From Lutraria lutraria (lineage: Eukaryota; Mollusca; Bivalvia; Venerida; Mactridae), in NCBI GenBank assembly GCA_964023205.1, contig OZ026840.1, positions 12,014,603-12,078,602 on the forward strand: DNA of 64,000 nt, written 5' to 3'. The notes below the pieces were generated by a model. It saw only the letters and a program-made list of their open reading frames with translations, was not told where the DNA came from and did no database searches. Position numbers and translations under genes: made by a program. Shown here piece by piece: positions 23,019 through 33,067 of this stretch. How positions within the stretch are numbered: the stretch's first letter is position 1; each line of letters starts with the position of its first letter.

Positions 23019-23162
23019 GGTCTTTTGGCATTATTACGAAAACTGAAATCTTCTGATGAAAAAGAACTGCGCATTTTACTGCTTGGTTTGGACAATGCAG
23101 GCAAAACAACTCTACTCAAAAGTTTTGCGCAAGAGGACGTTAGTCATATAACACCAACACAG
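23019..23162 (+). CDS. ARL3: ARL3 coding exon, residues 2-49
   Basis: The exon follows TTTTTCTTTCAG at 23018 and ends CAG|GTTAGA at 23163. It encodes [18 protein letters not shown], the amphipathic N-terminal helix that folds against the GTPase core, then the P-loop (Lys30, Thr31) and Thr48 of switch I. Starting at Gly2 implies a separate exon ending in ATG. Confidence 0.95.
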
Positions 23163-26100
23163 GTTAGAATTAATTCTGCTGTTTATATGCTACTATGGGC
23201 TCATGCTGGCCCGCACCAAATACGCAAAAAAAAAAAATATGGCACTTTTTTGTCGAGCCCGTCTGCAGTGAGCTCAACATAGTCGCCATAATGGCGGTTG
23301 CATGTCTGTACAGTATGGTTCGGGTGATTTGTCCGAAAAACGCATTTCCCCCGCATTTCGTAACTGCAATATCGCAATTCATCGCGTTTTATGACTTTTT
23401 ATCAGATGGTAATCTTCGATCGCTAAGGGTCACGGTGATTCGCGAACGTCTAAAGCCCACTCTCAAGTAGCTAAAATGATATTTATTGTGAATCTTATTA
23501 TTGCCCTTCAGTGGTGACGGTCACCGTCAATCATCGTCGCTCTGAGCGCAACGGCCAAAATTCAAATCACCGCGTTGAAGCGATCTACCTGTGGCTTAGC
23601 GCGATTTTAATTCCGCGGCAATTCGCGGTTTTCGGACAAATCACCTGAACCGTACTGTACGTTAGTTAGTGAGTGAGTTAGTTAGTTTGTCCGGGCTGTA
23701 TCTCACTTATGCATCAACACTTTTTAGAATAACTTGGCATAATTGTAAAACACTATGAGGCGGTGTGAGTGCGCAAAATCCAGATCTCTAACTCAAAGGT
23801 CACAGAGGTAAAAAATGAGCATTATAGACCTTGTCCAGGCTGTATCTCCCTTATGCACAGAAACTTTTAAAGATAACTTGGCATAATTGTTAAACACCAT
23901 AAGATGCAGTCATGGCAAAAGCCGTCGGACCATCGGACATGGCCAACGAGCGTCCATTTTGGGCCGACGAAACTTTTCAGTTCGTCGGTCCAAAAAGTCT
24001 GACGACGTTTCTGCAGAAATCGCCGAAAATTGTGTTTATTTTCGTGTGTTTAAGTGATTATCACGCGTATTTTTATCTTGCGCGCACTGTACCGGTGTCA
24101 ATATAAACATGAACACGCTGATGACGAATACATGAAAATGTGTACGTACGTGTTTAGAATCGACATTTCTCGATCTTCGTACTTTCATTTTACAAATCGA
24201 TGTGTAGCGATGAAGTCAAAACATCGCCGAATATAACTAATTATCATAATCATGAATAAACGCCCGCTGTACGGTCCGATTCCGGTATTTGATGGTCATT
24301 CTGAGACGTATCTTAGTTATTACGGAAAAAACGTAGAAATAAAACAAAAATATTTCATGCTGTTATGTGCATGTCTAGTTTTTGAATTGGTTACATGTAA
24401 TGAATGAAATAAAATTTAAAACATAAGATATGTTACTCTTGAAGATGATTGCCTTTTTGTGCTTTTGTTTATAGAGTGTGTGTGTATCTTGGTACATATG
24501 TATTGACTTAGCAAGAAAAATTATGTTCATTGATACATGGTATTTAATACTACATGTATTTATTAATCAGAATAGTTAAAATAAATTATATGAAAGTAGT
24601 AACACATCGAAATGATCACAATGAAGGCAACTGGACAAACTTAAAATTGATGATGAAATAAAAGAAATTTAACCCTTTCCAATGTGCTAACTTTTTTTAA
24701 AATATCAGATGGACAAAAACTATTTTAGTAATATATTTTAAGAGATTGTAAATACATTGTATATTTATTTATGATGTGTATACCATGATTATACACATGT
24801 AAAATAAAAAACACTTGGTCAGTGTGAGCCCTGAATGTAACACCTGTAAGGCAATAAAGTGTCTTTAAAGGATGTTGTTTTAAAAACCATCCCCTTTTCA
24901 CTAGATTTTTTACTCTGGAATTTTTCGGTCTGATGGATTTTCATTCGGTCTGACAGATCCTGAAAGCCCGTCAGACCGAATGTCCTACTGAGTCCAAAAT
25001 CCTTTCGCCATGACTGTAAGATGGTGTGCAGTGTGCAAGATCCAGGTCTCTAGCTCAAAGGTCAAGGTCACACTTAGAGGTCAAACGTCAAAAATGACAA
25101 TTATAGACCTTGTCCAGGCTGTATCTCCCTTATGCATAGAAACTTTATGATAACTTGGCATAATTGTTTAACACAGTGTGCAGTGCGTAAGGTCAAGGTC
25201 ACACTTAGAGGTATTTGATAGTCATACGGAGATGTATTTTATGGAAAAACATAGAAATAAAACAAAAATATTTTATGCTGTTGTATATCTTGTTAGCTCA
25301 CATGAGCACTTGTGTTCAGGGTGAGCTTTTGTGATCAGTGTTTGTCTGTGCTTCATGAAACCTTGTCAGAATGTTTGTCTGTATAAAATATTGGACAAGT
25401 TCAAACATGGGTCATCTGGGGTTGCTAGGTCAAATTTTATGAAAAACCATGTTAAAACTGTAGATTTCACAGTTATAATTAGACCTTCACCAAACATTGT
25501 CAAGTTGTTTGTTTTAATGATAGAACAGGCAAGAACAAATATGGGTCATCTGGAGTCAATAACTAGGTCACTAGGTCAAATCTTAGGAAAACTTTGTTAA
25601 CTCTGTAGATGTCACAGTTACGATTGGATCTTTACCAAAGCTTGTCAGAATGTTTGCCTCAATGATATGTGGTTCAAGGTCGAACATGGGTCAGCTGGGG
25701 TAAAAATCTACATCACCAGGTCAAATTTTTGGTAAAAAGCTTGTTTATGAAGGTTTTAATTGGATCTTCACCAAAACTTGTCAGATTGTTCGTCCTCATG
25801 ATATTAAGGACAAACTCAAATATTGGTCACCTAGGGTGAAAAACTAGGTCACAAGGTCAAATCTTGGGAAGACCTTATTCACACTGTAGATGCAAAATTT
25901 TGATTGGATCTTCACCAAACCTTGTCAGAATGTTTGTCTTAATGTATCATTAAGAACTGTTAAAATACTGGTATGATTGCCTTGGTATCCTGTTTCATTG
26001 TTAACAGTGTCTATGTCTACGTAATCTAATCTATGAGTACGTAGTAGGGGTGTCACGATACACCTGAAGCATACCATGATCTTTGCAATACTGAAGCAAC

Positions 26101-29100
26101 ATATTGCAATATGTACCTTAATATATTGCAGCTTTATAAATCTGAGTTATGACTATTAAATATATCTATTCTTACGAATTATATTTATTTAATAAATCGC
26201 TCAAATGTATTGCAAAAATAAACTGAAGTAAATTGAAACAGTTACAGGGATGCTATATTACAGTATTATTATAGTAATATAGCATCCCTGATAAACTATC
26301 ATAGCAATTTAGTTTAATTAGTACTTTTCTTGACTAGATTTGTTTTAAAACAAGTGTCAGTTTTGACACAAAACAGTGGAAACATTAAAAGATTGAGAAT
26401 TTTCTGATATTTATTTGGAAAACAAATAAATCAGAAAAATATCACTAAAAAGTGGTATGTTCAGTTCATCCCCTGATACAGAACTATTTAGCTCCACAAT
26501 GCAGTATATGGGTTTATTGTGACACCCCTAGTATGTTGTCACCAAATCTGTTTTACCTTTGCATTCTTGTTATTTACACATCCGAATTTATTTCTAAATC
26601 TACCGGGTATATTTTTACTGCACTCCTGTGCTGATTTTCACCATTTTTGCTCTAGATATCATTCCTGAGTGAGCCCTTTGATGAACTACCCGCAGCAATT
26701 GATTAGATAATGTGAATTTTTAGTAAATTTATATTTTAGGGTTTTAACATCAAAGCAGTGCAATCATCCGGTTTCAAACTCAATGTGTGGGATATAGGTG
26801 GACAAAGAAAAATTAGACCTTATTGGAAAAATTATTTTGATAACACTGATATATTGGTAAGTGTGATTTTGTGTTTTAATTTGATAAGAAAATGCCACCT
26901 CAATAATCTTTCATTAAAATATTTAATGATTTATATGAATACAGACCTACACAACAATAGTTTTCACAACTTATGCAGTGCAACCTCTCCAAATCAACGC
27001 CTTTTTAGCAGGATTCTCAATAACAACCAGCCAACAGCCCATTTAGCTGATTAGAAACAAGTTTAGGTCAGTTAGAAATCTCAAAGTTTTAAGAAATATT
27101 GCTGGGAAAATGCCCTTGACACCCCTAGCAGATCTAGCTTTGGGGCCTGTTGGCCACAAACTTGTAGAAAATCTTGCTTTGGGGCCTGTTGGCCACAAAC
27201 TTATAGAAAATCTTGCTTTGGGGCCTGTTGGCCACAAACTTATAGAGAATCTTGCTTTGGGGCCTGTTGGCCACAAACTTATAGAGAATCTTGCTTTGAG
27301 GCCTGTTGGCCACAAACTTATAGAGAATCTTGCTTTTGGGCCTGTTGGCCACAAACTTATAGAGAATCTTGCTTTGGGAGAAGCAAAGTTATGCATGTCG
27401 TTAAAAGCTTGTTGAATTGAATAATCAAATTGTACAATGGGAAAAATCATGCTGTTGTTGAAAGGAGGATGTTGCTCTCTAAAAGAGCGGGTCACTCTTG
27501 AGAGGTTGCACTGTATATCATTTGTGTATATTGTCTGCGAGAAAAGAAGAAACTGTCTACTGAACAGAACAGAATCTAACACAAGGTCAAACACAAGGTT
27601 CTATTTTCTGACAACAATTTATTAAGATGCAACATAAACCAAGCATGCAGGTAATTCATTACTAAAAAAAAGCAAGTATCATATCTAGAACAGGGGCTGA
27701 AAATAAAAATAAGTTTGTTCGGAGTGCTCCTACCTATTAACGAAAATCCTAGCAAATGAATAAAATTAAAGGGGCATGCCATGGAACTGTTGTGTCTTTT
27801 TTTTGTACTCCAAATATGTGTTTGTCACATGAAAAAACAATTATTACCGAGTCAAAGAAGAATGTGTGTTCAAAAATGACCCTATAATGCGCTCGTCAGT
27901 ATTTGTATGTCGGTTTGAATAAAAGGCTGTAAGCCTTTTATTGACGACAATGATATTTTCGATATGTCTGAGAGTTTAACTGAGCATGTTTGCTGCCTTT
28001 CAAGTGAACATAACATGAGCAATACTTGACAGACACCGAAAGGGTCGAGTTGTGAAAATGACAAATAATTTTTGAGGCCGAAATCAGCAGGTTTGGTAAA
28101 TCTTGAAATATGTATTTTGAGTAATTTGTAAACTAGCGGGATATTTTGTAAATATTTTACAGGGCTTTCATTAATTGATTTAGGCATTAAAATGATAATA
28201 ATTTTATTGCTATTCGAGACGCTTCAGTTCCAGGGCATGCCCCTTTAAGCCATCATTAAAAAATTGCTTGTTCCAAATTTCCTGAGGTGGGTAGGTAGGT
28301 AAGAAGTTTTTTTTTCTGAAATTGCATTATTAAAATTATTGACAATTTTGAAGTACACAATATTTCCTTCCATGTAGTCTGCTCTGCTTTAAAATGTAAT
28401 TAGACAGAACAATATATGATGAACAACCAGTTTATATTGGATGAAGGCCATGAATTCTGGTATGGTTTAAAACCGGAAAGTTCTCTTAAACAGAACGGGT
28501 GCAAACAAATTACAAAAAAAAATCAACTTGAAAACCTAAAAAAAGAACAATCGGAGCATAACAAACAAATCATTTTTAGCTCACCTGATTCATCAGGTGA
28601 GCTTTGAGGATCGATGAATGTCCGGCATCCGTCCACAATTAGTTTGTTTTCATTAAATGTGTATAACCAAAAGATCTTGGACAAGTTCGATTAGGGGCGT
28701 CATCGGAGTTATGGGTCCTTGACTTAGAAAATTTCCTATATTTGGCTTGTTTACCCTCTAGCACATTCATTCACCAATCCTACTCATATTTACCATGAAT
28801 GTTTATGACCTTACAGTCTTGGACAAGTTTAGTTATGGGTGTAATCGGACCAGAATGCAAAAGTTATGGGCCCTTGGATTAAAAGATTTGCTAAGTTTTA
28901 GCTTGTTTAACAGTATTATACCTTCATTGTTGCTTTTGATCTCAAAATCCACATAAAAATGGGTTATACAAGATGGAAACTATATTATCTGGTCATCAAT
29001 TATTGTGCCTTTGTTCTCGGGTTAGCGTTAAAGGGCCATCTTGGCCCTCTTGTTTATTAGCTCACCAGAGCATGAATGTTCCCCAAAACTACAAGGCCTA

Positions 29101-32100
29101 GAGCTAAGATATTTGGTATGTAGCATTGTCTAGTGGACCTCTACCAAGTTTGTTCAAATTATTGCTCTAGGGTCAAAATTGGCCCCGCCCCAGGGATCAC
29201 TTTATTTATATAGGCTTACATAGGAAAATTCTAAAAATCTTCTTGGCCGAAACCACTATGCCTAGGGCCTAGATATTTCGGATGTAGCATAATCTAGTGG
29301 ACCTCTAACAAGTTTGTTCAAATTATTTCCCTGGGTCAAAATTGGCCCTGCCCTGGGGTTTACTCTAATGATTAAAATCTATTTAGGAAAATCGAAAATC
29401 TTCTTGTCCATGACCACAAGACCTAGAGCTAAGATATTTGGTATGTTGCATTGTCAGTGGACCTATACCAAGTCTGTTAAAAGTATGGCCCCAGGGTGAA
29501 AATTAGCCCCGCCCCAGGGTTCACATGATTTATACAGGCTTATATAGGAAAACAAGAAAATATTCTTGTCCAAAACCTCAAGGACTAGAGTGTACGTATT
29601 TTGTATGTAGCATTGTCTGGTGGACATCTACCAAGTTTGTTTAAATTGTTGCTGTAGGGGCAAAATTTGCCCTGCCTCAGGGTCACTTAATTTATTGAAG
29701 GCTCATGATAATTTTCTCTAAGAGTCTTTTTATCTTGTGAGCAATATAGGGCCATCATGGCCCTTTTGTTATATTGTTTTACTTGTATTCTTAATTGTTA
29801 TTAAAGTGTGTTTGCCTGACTGAACTTTGTTCAATGTGTCACTATTTTTTCTGTTTCAATGTTTGTGGTAGCAAAGTGCTACCAGTTTCTGGTCAGTCCT
29901 ACCAAAATTAGGTAGTACTACCATATACAGTGTGGTAGTTGCTACCACTACTGAGTATAAAAGTTGATAGTGACACCAAAGCAACTTTTTTTTCGACCTA
30001 CTGTAGCTGTCGACCAACATTTTTCCAAAAAAATCTTGTAAACCAAGAAATAAAAAAGTAGTGGCCTAAGAAGTTGATATTGATATGCATAGTTATAGTT
30101 ACTGTTTGTTAGATGCTGCATTGTTGAACTTGTTCATTGTGTTTCTGATAATTAGACTGATTTTATTCTAGCTATATGTGATTGATAGTTCTGACCAAAA
30201 AAGATTTGAAGAAACTGGAGAGGTAATATTTGTTTCACACCAGAATTGTAAATACAAGATTGATTAGTATTCTGTAAAATTTTGTGTGTTTCTATACCTT
30301 GTTTTTATTTGGTTGCCATTTGCTAGTTTTTATTCATGCATATCATTGTTTTACTGTGGATAGTTTACCTGAGCTGTACTGATCAGTACCCTACTGTATT
30401 AAACTGTTCCCCATAGTCAGTAAGCAACGGCTTTCTTTTGTAAAGCTGATGCACAGTAGCGAATGTTTGGTTTATGTGTCCTGATTAAGCCTGTTATGAT
30501 CAATACTCTGTCATTAGATTGGGATTTTGAAATGATTTTGGGACCATTTATTATTCACCTTAATGAGAAATTTCAAAGGCAGTCTTCACACAAACCCACT
30601 AGCCCACAGCCTGGAGCTAGTAAATTTCAATTCTGGCTTGTAAACTTTCTCTAAATTGTGTACTCGGGCTAGTGGTAAATTGTCTATTTTTAATAGTCCA
30701 CTAACAGATCGGGCTAGTGCTTTAAAAAAATTAGTTTGAACACTGCAAAGGTCAAGATCACTGTGGGAGTTCAAATGTCAATAGGTAATTATCAGTCTAT
30801 ATCTGCCATCGATAAAGGGAATTTAATTTGATGTTGCGCAAAATTTTAATGTTCCCAAAGAGGAGAAGATGTGTCACCTTCAGTATAATGAGCTTGATAG
30901 TTCAAAGGTCAACAGGTGTTTTTCCAGCCTGGACCATATCTGCCCACTATGCCTACACAAACAACAGTAATAGAATCTGAGATTGTTGCCATTGTATGTG
31001 TACCATACCATACCTGTCTACATATCCTATCCTATGCAGAATGAAATATCATGAAACCAGAAAAACTTGGTCAGCTAAACTTTAACCTATCTAGGGCCAA
31101 TATTTTGTTTGGGGGGTTACGCCTAAGGGGTTTGCCATGTCATTAAAACCTAATTAATGAAGTTTTACTGTATATCATATACATTTATATATATTCAGTA
31201 TAAAATGAATGCAGAATACATGTATACATAATGGAAAGCACTTCAGCAATTCGAATTTTCCAACACATGTTAAATTTCGATGTTACTGTAACATACATAA
31301 TGTAGTTCAAACCATTTTACTCATATATAGAGTAATATGTGGGCACTTACACACACTCACAGAAAATGTATACTTTTAGTACCTTCAACAGTATTTTAAA
31401 CTCGCTATTCAAGACTTTTTTCTCACAAAATAGTCAAATTTTACAAAAAGACACAGTCGTAAAGTCGCAACATGTATAGAGTTAAACTGATAAATTACTG
31501 ATAAAACTTCCTGGAATGGGTCTTAATTCATAACAAAACAATATGATTTACTAACTGCGAATGACTCCAAACCTCAGAATGCTCTCTTAGTGAAGAATTT
31601 ACATGTTTTGTCCAATTCGCCGGCTTCTTGAATTTTCGTTCCCTTGAAATCAATGATATTTTAGGTTTAGATTACGTGGCAAACCCAACTTTTCGGGTCT
31701 AGCTCTTGAGTAAACATTTTTTAGTATATAAATAGCATATGTATTTTGATTCAATGTAAAGAAATAGTTGTAAAAATATTCTCTGGGTAAGGTTTGTAAC
31801 CCCAAACAAATATTTGTTTAAGGATGGCCTATTAGTGGTCTCTGTACAGCATTATAACACTCAATTCATTTTAGGAACTGGAAGAATTATTACTGGAACC
31901 AAAGTTGAATGGTGTTCCACTTTTAATATTTGCCAATAAACAAGATTTACCAAATGCAAAAGAATCATCTGAAGTCAGTGAAGGTTTAAATTTATCGTCA
32001 ATACGAGATCGACAATGGCAAGTACAACCATGTTGTGCTCAAACCAATGAAGGCGTGAAGGTAACTTGTTGAACATGTATAATTTTCTGACGGTCTTTTG

Positions 32101-33067
32101 TAGATTTACTGCAATTATACAATGTATCATACATTTATGTGTGTTCTTCATTAATTTTAGTCTGTTGAAAATAACACTAAGTGAAGAAGCAATTTGGACC
32201 TCTACAAATTTTACAAAGTTCATGACCCCCTGGGTCAAATTGTCCCTGCTCTGGGATCACTTGATGTACATAAGAAAATCTTTAAAAAAAACTCAAATTA
32301 AACCAGATGGCTTAGAGCTTAGATGAAAAATATGGACTATATTTCAACAAATGCTTTTGCAACTGATTTAAAAGATCAGTTATATCAACAGTTGGGATAG
32401 ATAACTACTATGACTAATAAATTATTCCAAGGTTAACGATGCGCAGGTGAGCGATATAGCGACATCATGGCCCTCTTGTTTGGGTATAGAGATGCCCATT
32501 TATTCATATAACACTTTCCTGTGTGTCTTAACATAGCTAAATGGGGACATTCATATCAGATCTAGTTATGCCCCTTTCAGGGAAAAGGGGGTATATTGCT
32601 TTGCACATGTCGGTCCATCCATAACCAAACCTTGTCCGACCAATAACTAGAGAACAATTTGGCCTAAGCTCTTCAGATTTGGTTGGGGGTGTTCATCACA
32701 TGTTGATGACCCCTATTGATTTTGAGGTCATTATGTCAAAGGTCAAGGTGACCTATAGCACAAAAACTTTGTTTACTAGAGAATGATTGATTTTAAGTTC
32801 AATGGGTCAACAGTCAAGGTCTTACTATCCAGTTGGCCATTAGGGGGCGTCCATGTTTCACAAACACTTCTTGATATTACTTTAGTTTTAGATGACAGGG
32901 TTTCCAGAATATGAAAAATAAACCATACATTTGAGGCCTAGACACTTTCAAATCCAATTAAAGTTATGTTAGTATACTGCTTGTTGTTACACTGCTCAAT
33001 TATTTCATTGCAGGATGGGCTGGAATGGGCAATGAAGCAGATTAATAAAGGGAAGAAGAAGAAGTGA
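23019..33067 (+). CDS. ARL3: ADP-ribosylation factor-like 3 (ARL3), five coding exons, ATG exon not placed
   Basis: Joining 23019-23162, 26740-26856, 30172-30222, 31875-32060 and 33014-33067 gives residues 2-184 with every junction in phase 0 and consensus AG/GT sites. G1 loop GLDNAGKT (residues 24-31), switch I Thr48, WDIGGQ with catalytic Gln71, NKQD (126-129) and the ARL3 signatures ITPTQGFNIK and [11 protein letters not shown] are all present. Arg149, altered in human Joubert syndrome, is conserved. ARL3-GTP releases lipidated cargo from UNC119 and PDE6D in cilia and is activated by ARL13B and inactivated by RP2. Oddities: the G5 motif is CCA instead of the usual CSA (residues 158-160) and the tail is KGKKKK. 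ARL2 is the nearest alternative, but the sequence fits ARL3 better. Expected length 184 versus about 182 in vertebrates. Confidence 0.95.
23311..23658. mobile_element. 348-bp Tc1/mariner-type MITE in ARL3 intron
   Basis: The left end (23311-23343, CAGTATGGTTCGGGTGATTT...) and the reverse complement of the right end (23626-23658) match at about 30 of 33 bases. TA flanks both ends (23309-23310, 23659-23660) and termini start CAGT. The inside is CpG-rich with no long frame. The frames at 23170-23470 are incidental. Confidence 0.85.
23680..25290. repeat. Three copies of a ~150-bp dispersed repeat in ARL3 intron
   Basis: Text CCTTGTCCAGGCTGTATCTC followed by CTTATGCA, AACTTGGCATAATTGT, AACAC and GGTCTCTAGCTCAAAGGTCA occurs at about 23690-23810, 23825-25085 (split by the 23907-25016 element) and 25105-25220. 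Orientation is the same in all. The split copy provides the reference for that insertion. Confidence 0.75.
23907..25016. mobile_element. 1.1-kb DNA element with 7-bp target duplication
   Basis: Ends are CAGTCATGGCAAAAG (23907-23921) and its near reverse complement CTTTCGCCATGACTG (25002-25016). TAAGATG flanks both sides (23900-23906, 25017-25023). The neighbouring paralogous repeat at about 23752-23795 shows the empty arrangement with a single copy. GTCGGACC/GGTCTGAC subterminal words occur at both ends. The frame 23912-24106 starting in the left end is short and unassigned. A 7-8 bp duplication and CAG-ended termini suggest a hAT- or P-type element; non-autonomous as seen. Confidence 0.85.
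25288..25960 (+). repeat. Bivalve-type dispersed repeat, ~125-bp internal units
   Basis: Starts with TTAGCTCACATGAGCACTTG and repeats about five times the text GGATCTTCACCAAACCTTGT, CAGAATGTTTGTC, GGTCA-CTAGGTCACTAGGTC. The 89-codon frame 25331-25600 is translation of this repeat. It sits in the ARL3 intron. Confidence 0.75.
26245..26290. repeat. 17-bp-arm hairpin (GTAATATAGCATCCCTG)
   Basis: CAGGGATGCTATATTAC at 26245-26261 pairs perfectly with 26274-26290 across a 12-base AT loop. The right arm plus two bases (19 in all) recurs exactly at 48170-48188. Either a very short inverted-repeat element or a termini remnant of one. Confidence 0.75.
26740..26856 (+). CDS. ARL3: ARL3 coding exon, residues 50-88
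   Basis: Acceptor TATATTTTAG at 26739, donor TTG|GTAAGT at 26857. Encodes the interswitch strands and switch II, including [17 protein letters not shown] with Gln71. Thirty-nine codons, the same as the vertebrate counterpart exon text. Confidence 0.95.
26976..27513. mobile_element. 538-bp inverted-repeat element containing a 39-bp minisatellite
   Basis: CAGTGCAACCTCTC at 26976-26989 and its exact reverse complement GAGAGGTTGCACTG at 27500-27513 bound the element, which lies in ARL3 intron 3. TA follows the right end; the left flank is TG, perhaps mutated. A relative of the right end occurs at about 47120-47175 (GAGAGGTTGTACTGTATAT). The central minisatellite expands it. The open frames 26758-27054, 27043-27594 and 27110-27415 are by-products, except that the first includes ARL3 exon 26740-26856. 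Confidence 0.7.
27138..27377. repeat. 39-bp minisatellite, about six copies
   Basis: Unit CTTTGGGGCCTGTTGGCCAC then AAACTTATAGAGAATCTTG, with one or two substitutions between copies. Its period is a multiple of three and it is open on both strands, which makes misleading frames ([13 protein letters not shown] on +, [11 protein letters not shown] on -). Confidence 0.95.
27695..27730 (+). repeat. Single arm of the GGCTGAAAATAAAAATAAG repeat family
   Basis: GGCTGAAAATAAAAATAAGT through TTGTTCGGAGTGCTCC matches the arms of the element at 42986-43186 and a diverged minus copy at 22827-22862. Here only one arm is seen, followed by about 450 bases ending GGGCATGCCCCTTTAA (28227-28250), which mirrors AAAGGGGCATGCC at 27768-27780: the segment 27768-28250 may be another small inverted-repeat element. 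Confidence 0.6.
28578..29770 (+). repeat. Two adjacent bivalve-type dispersed repeats in ARL3 intron
   Basis: The first (28578-29050) opens with the palindrome AGCTCACCTGATTCATCAGG-TGAGCT and ends AGGGCCATCTTGGCCCTCTT. The second (29058-29770) opens AGCTCACCAGAGCATGAATG, carries four units of the CCAAGTTTGTTCAAATTATT type found at 8915-11217 in inverse orientation, and ends AGGGCCATCATGGCCCTTTT. No coding content. Confidence 0.75.
30172..30222 (+). CDS. ARL3: ARL3 coding exon, residues 89-105
   Basis: Only 51 bases: [17 protein letters not shown], between acceptor TTTTATTCTAG (30171) and donor GAG|GTAATA (30223). Too short to be found as an open frame but phase and family alignment are exact. 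Confidence 0.93.
30580..30760 (+). repeat. Dispersed repeat, inverted partner at 34890-35035
   Basis: CACTAGCCC...GAGCTAGTAAATTTC...TTGTGTACTCGGGCTAGTG...GGGCTAGTGCTTTAAAAAAA corresponds, in reverse complement and diverged, to TTTTTAAAGCACTAGTCC...TTTACCCCTAGCCC at 34890-35035. The pair flanks the last two ARL3 exons but is probably just two copies of one family. Confidence 0.55.
31875..32060 (+). CDS. ARL3: ARL3 coding exon, residues 106-167
   Basis: Acceptor TTCATTTTAG (31874), donor AAG|GTAACT (32061). Encodes [12 protein letters not shown] (guanine-specifying NKxD, residues 126-129), [10 protein letters not shown] with Arg149, and the G5 region PCCAQTNEG. The Ser-to-Cys change in G5 is unusual for the family. 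Confidence 0.95.
32170..32870 (+). repeat. Dispersed repeat fragments in last ARL3 intron
   Basis: 32190-32482 is a worn copy of the 8915-11217 family in opposite orientation, ending GACATCATGGCCCTCTTGTT. 32565-32870 is a different family (TTATGCCCCTTTCAGGGAAA, AAGGGGGTATATTGC, then AAGGTCAAGGTGACCTATAG). Neither codes. Confidence 0.6.
33014..33067 (+). CDS. ARL3: ARL3 last coding exon, residues 168-184 and stop
   Basis: Acceptor TTTCATTGCAG (33013). [17 protein letters not shown] and TGA at 33065-33067. AATAAA-type signals follow near 33178, 33374 and 33512, any of which could end the transcript. Confidence 0.93.
   Translation, partial: DGLEWAMKQINKGKKKK

Noticed and set aside
25331..25600. 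89-codon frame in ARL3 intron
   Set aside because: It is translation of a dispersed repeat with five similar internal units; no conserved domain.
27043..27594. 183-codon minus frame with [11 protein letters not shown] repeats
   Set aside because: Shadow of the 39-bp minisatellite running across element borders.
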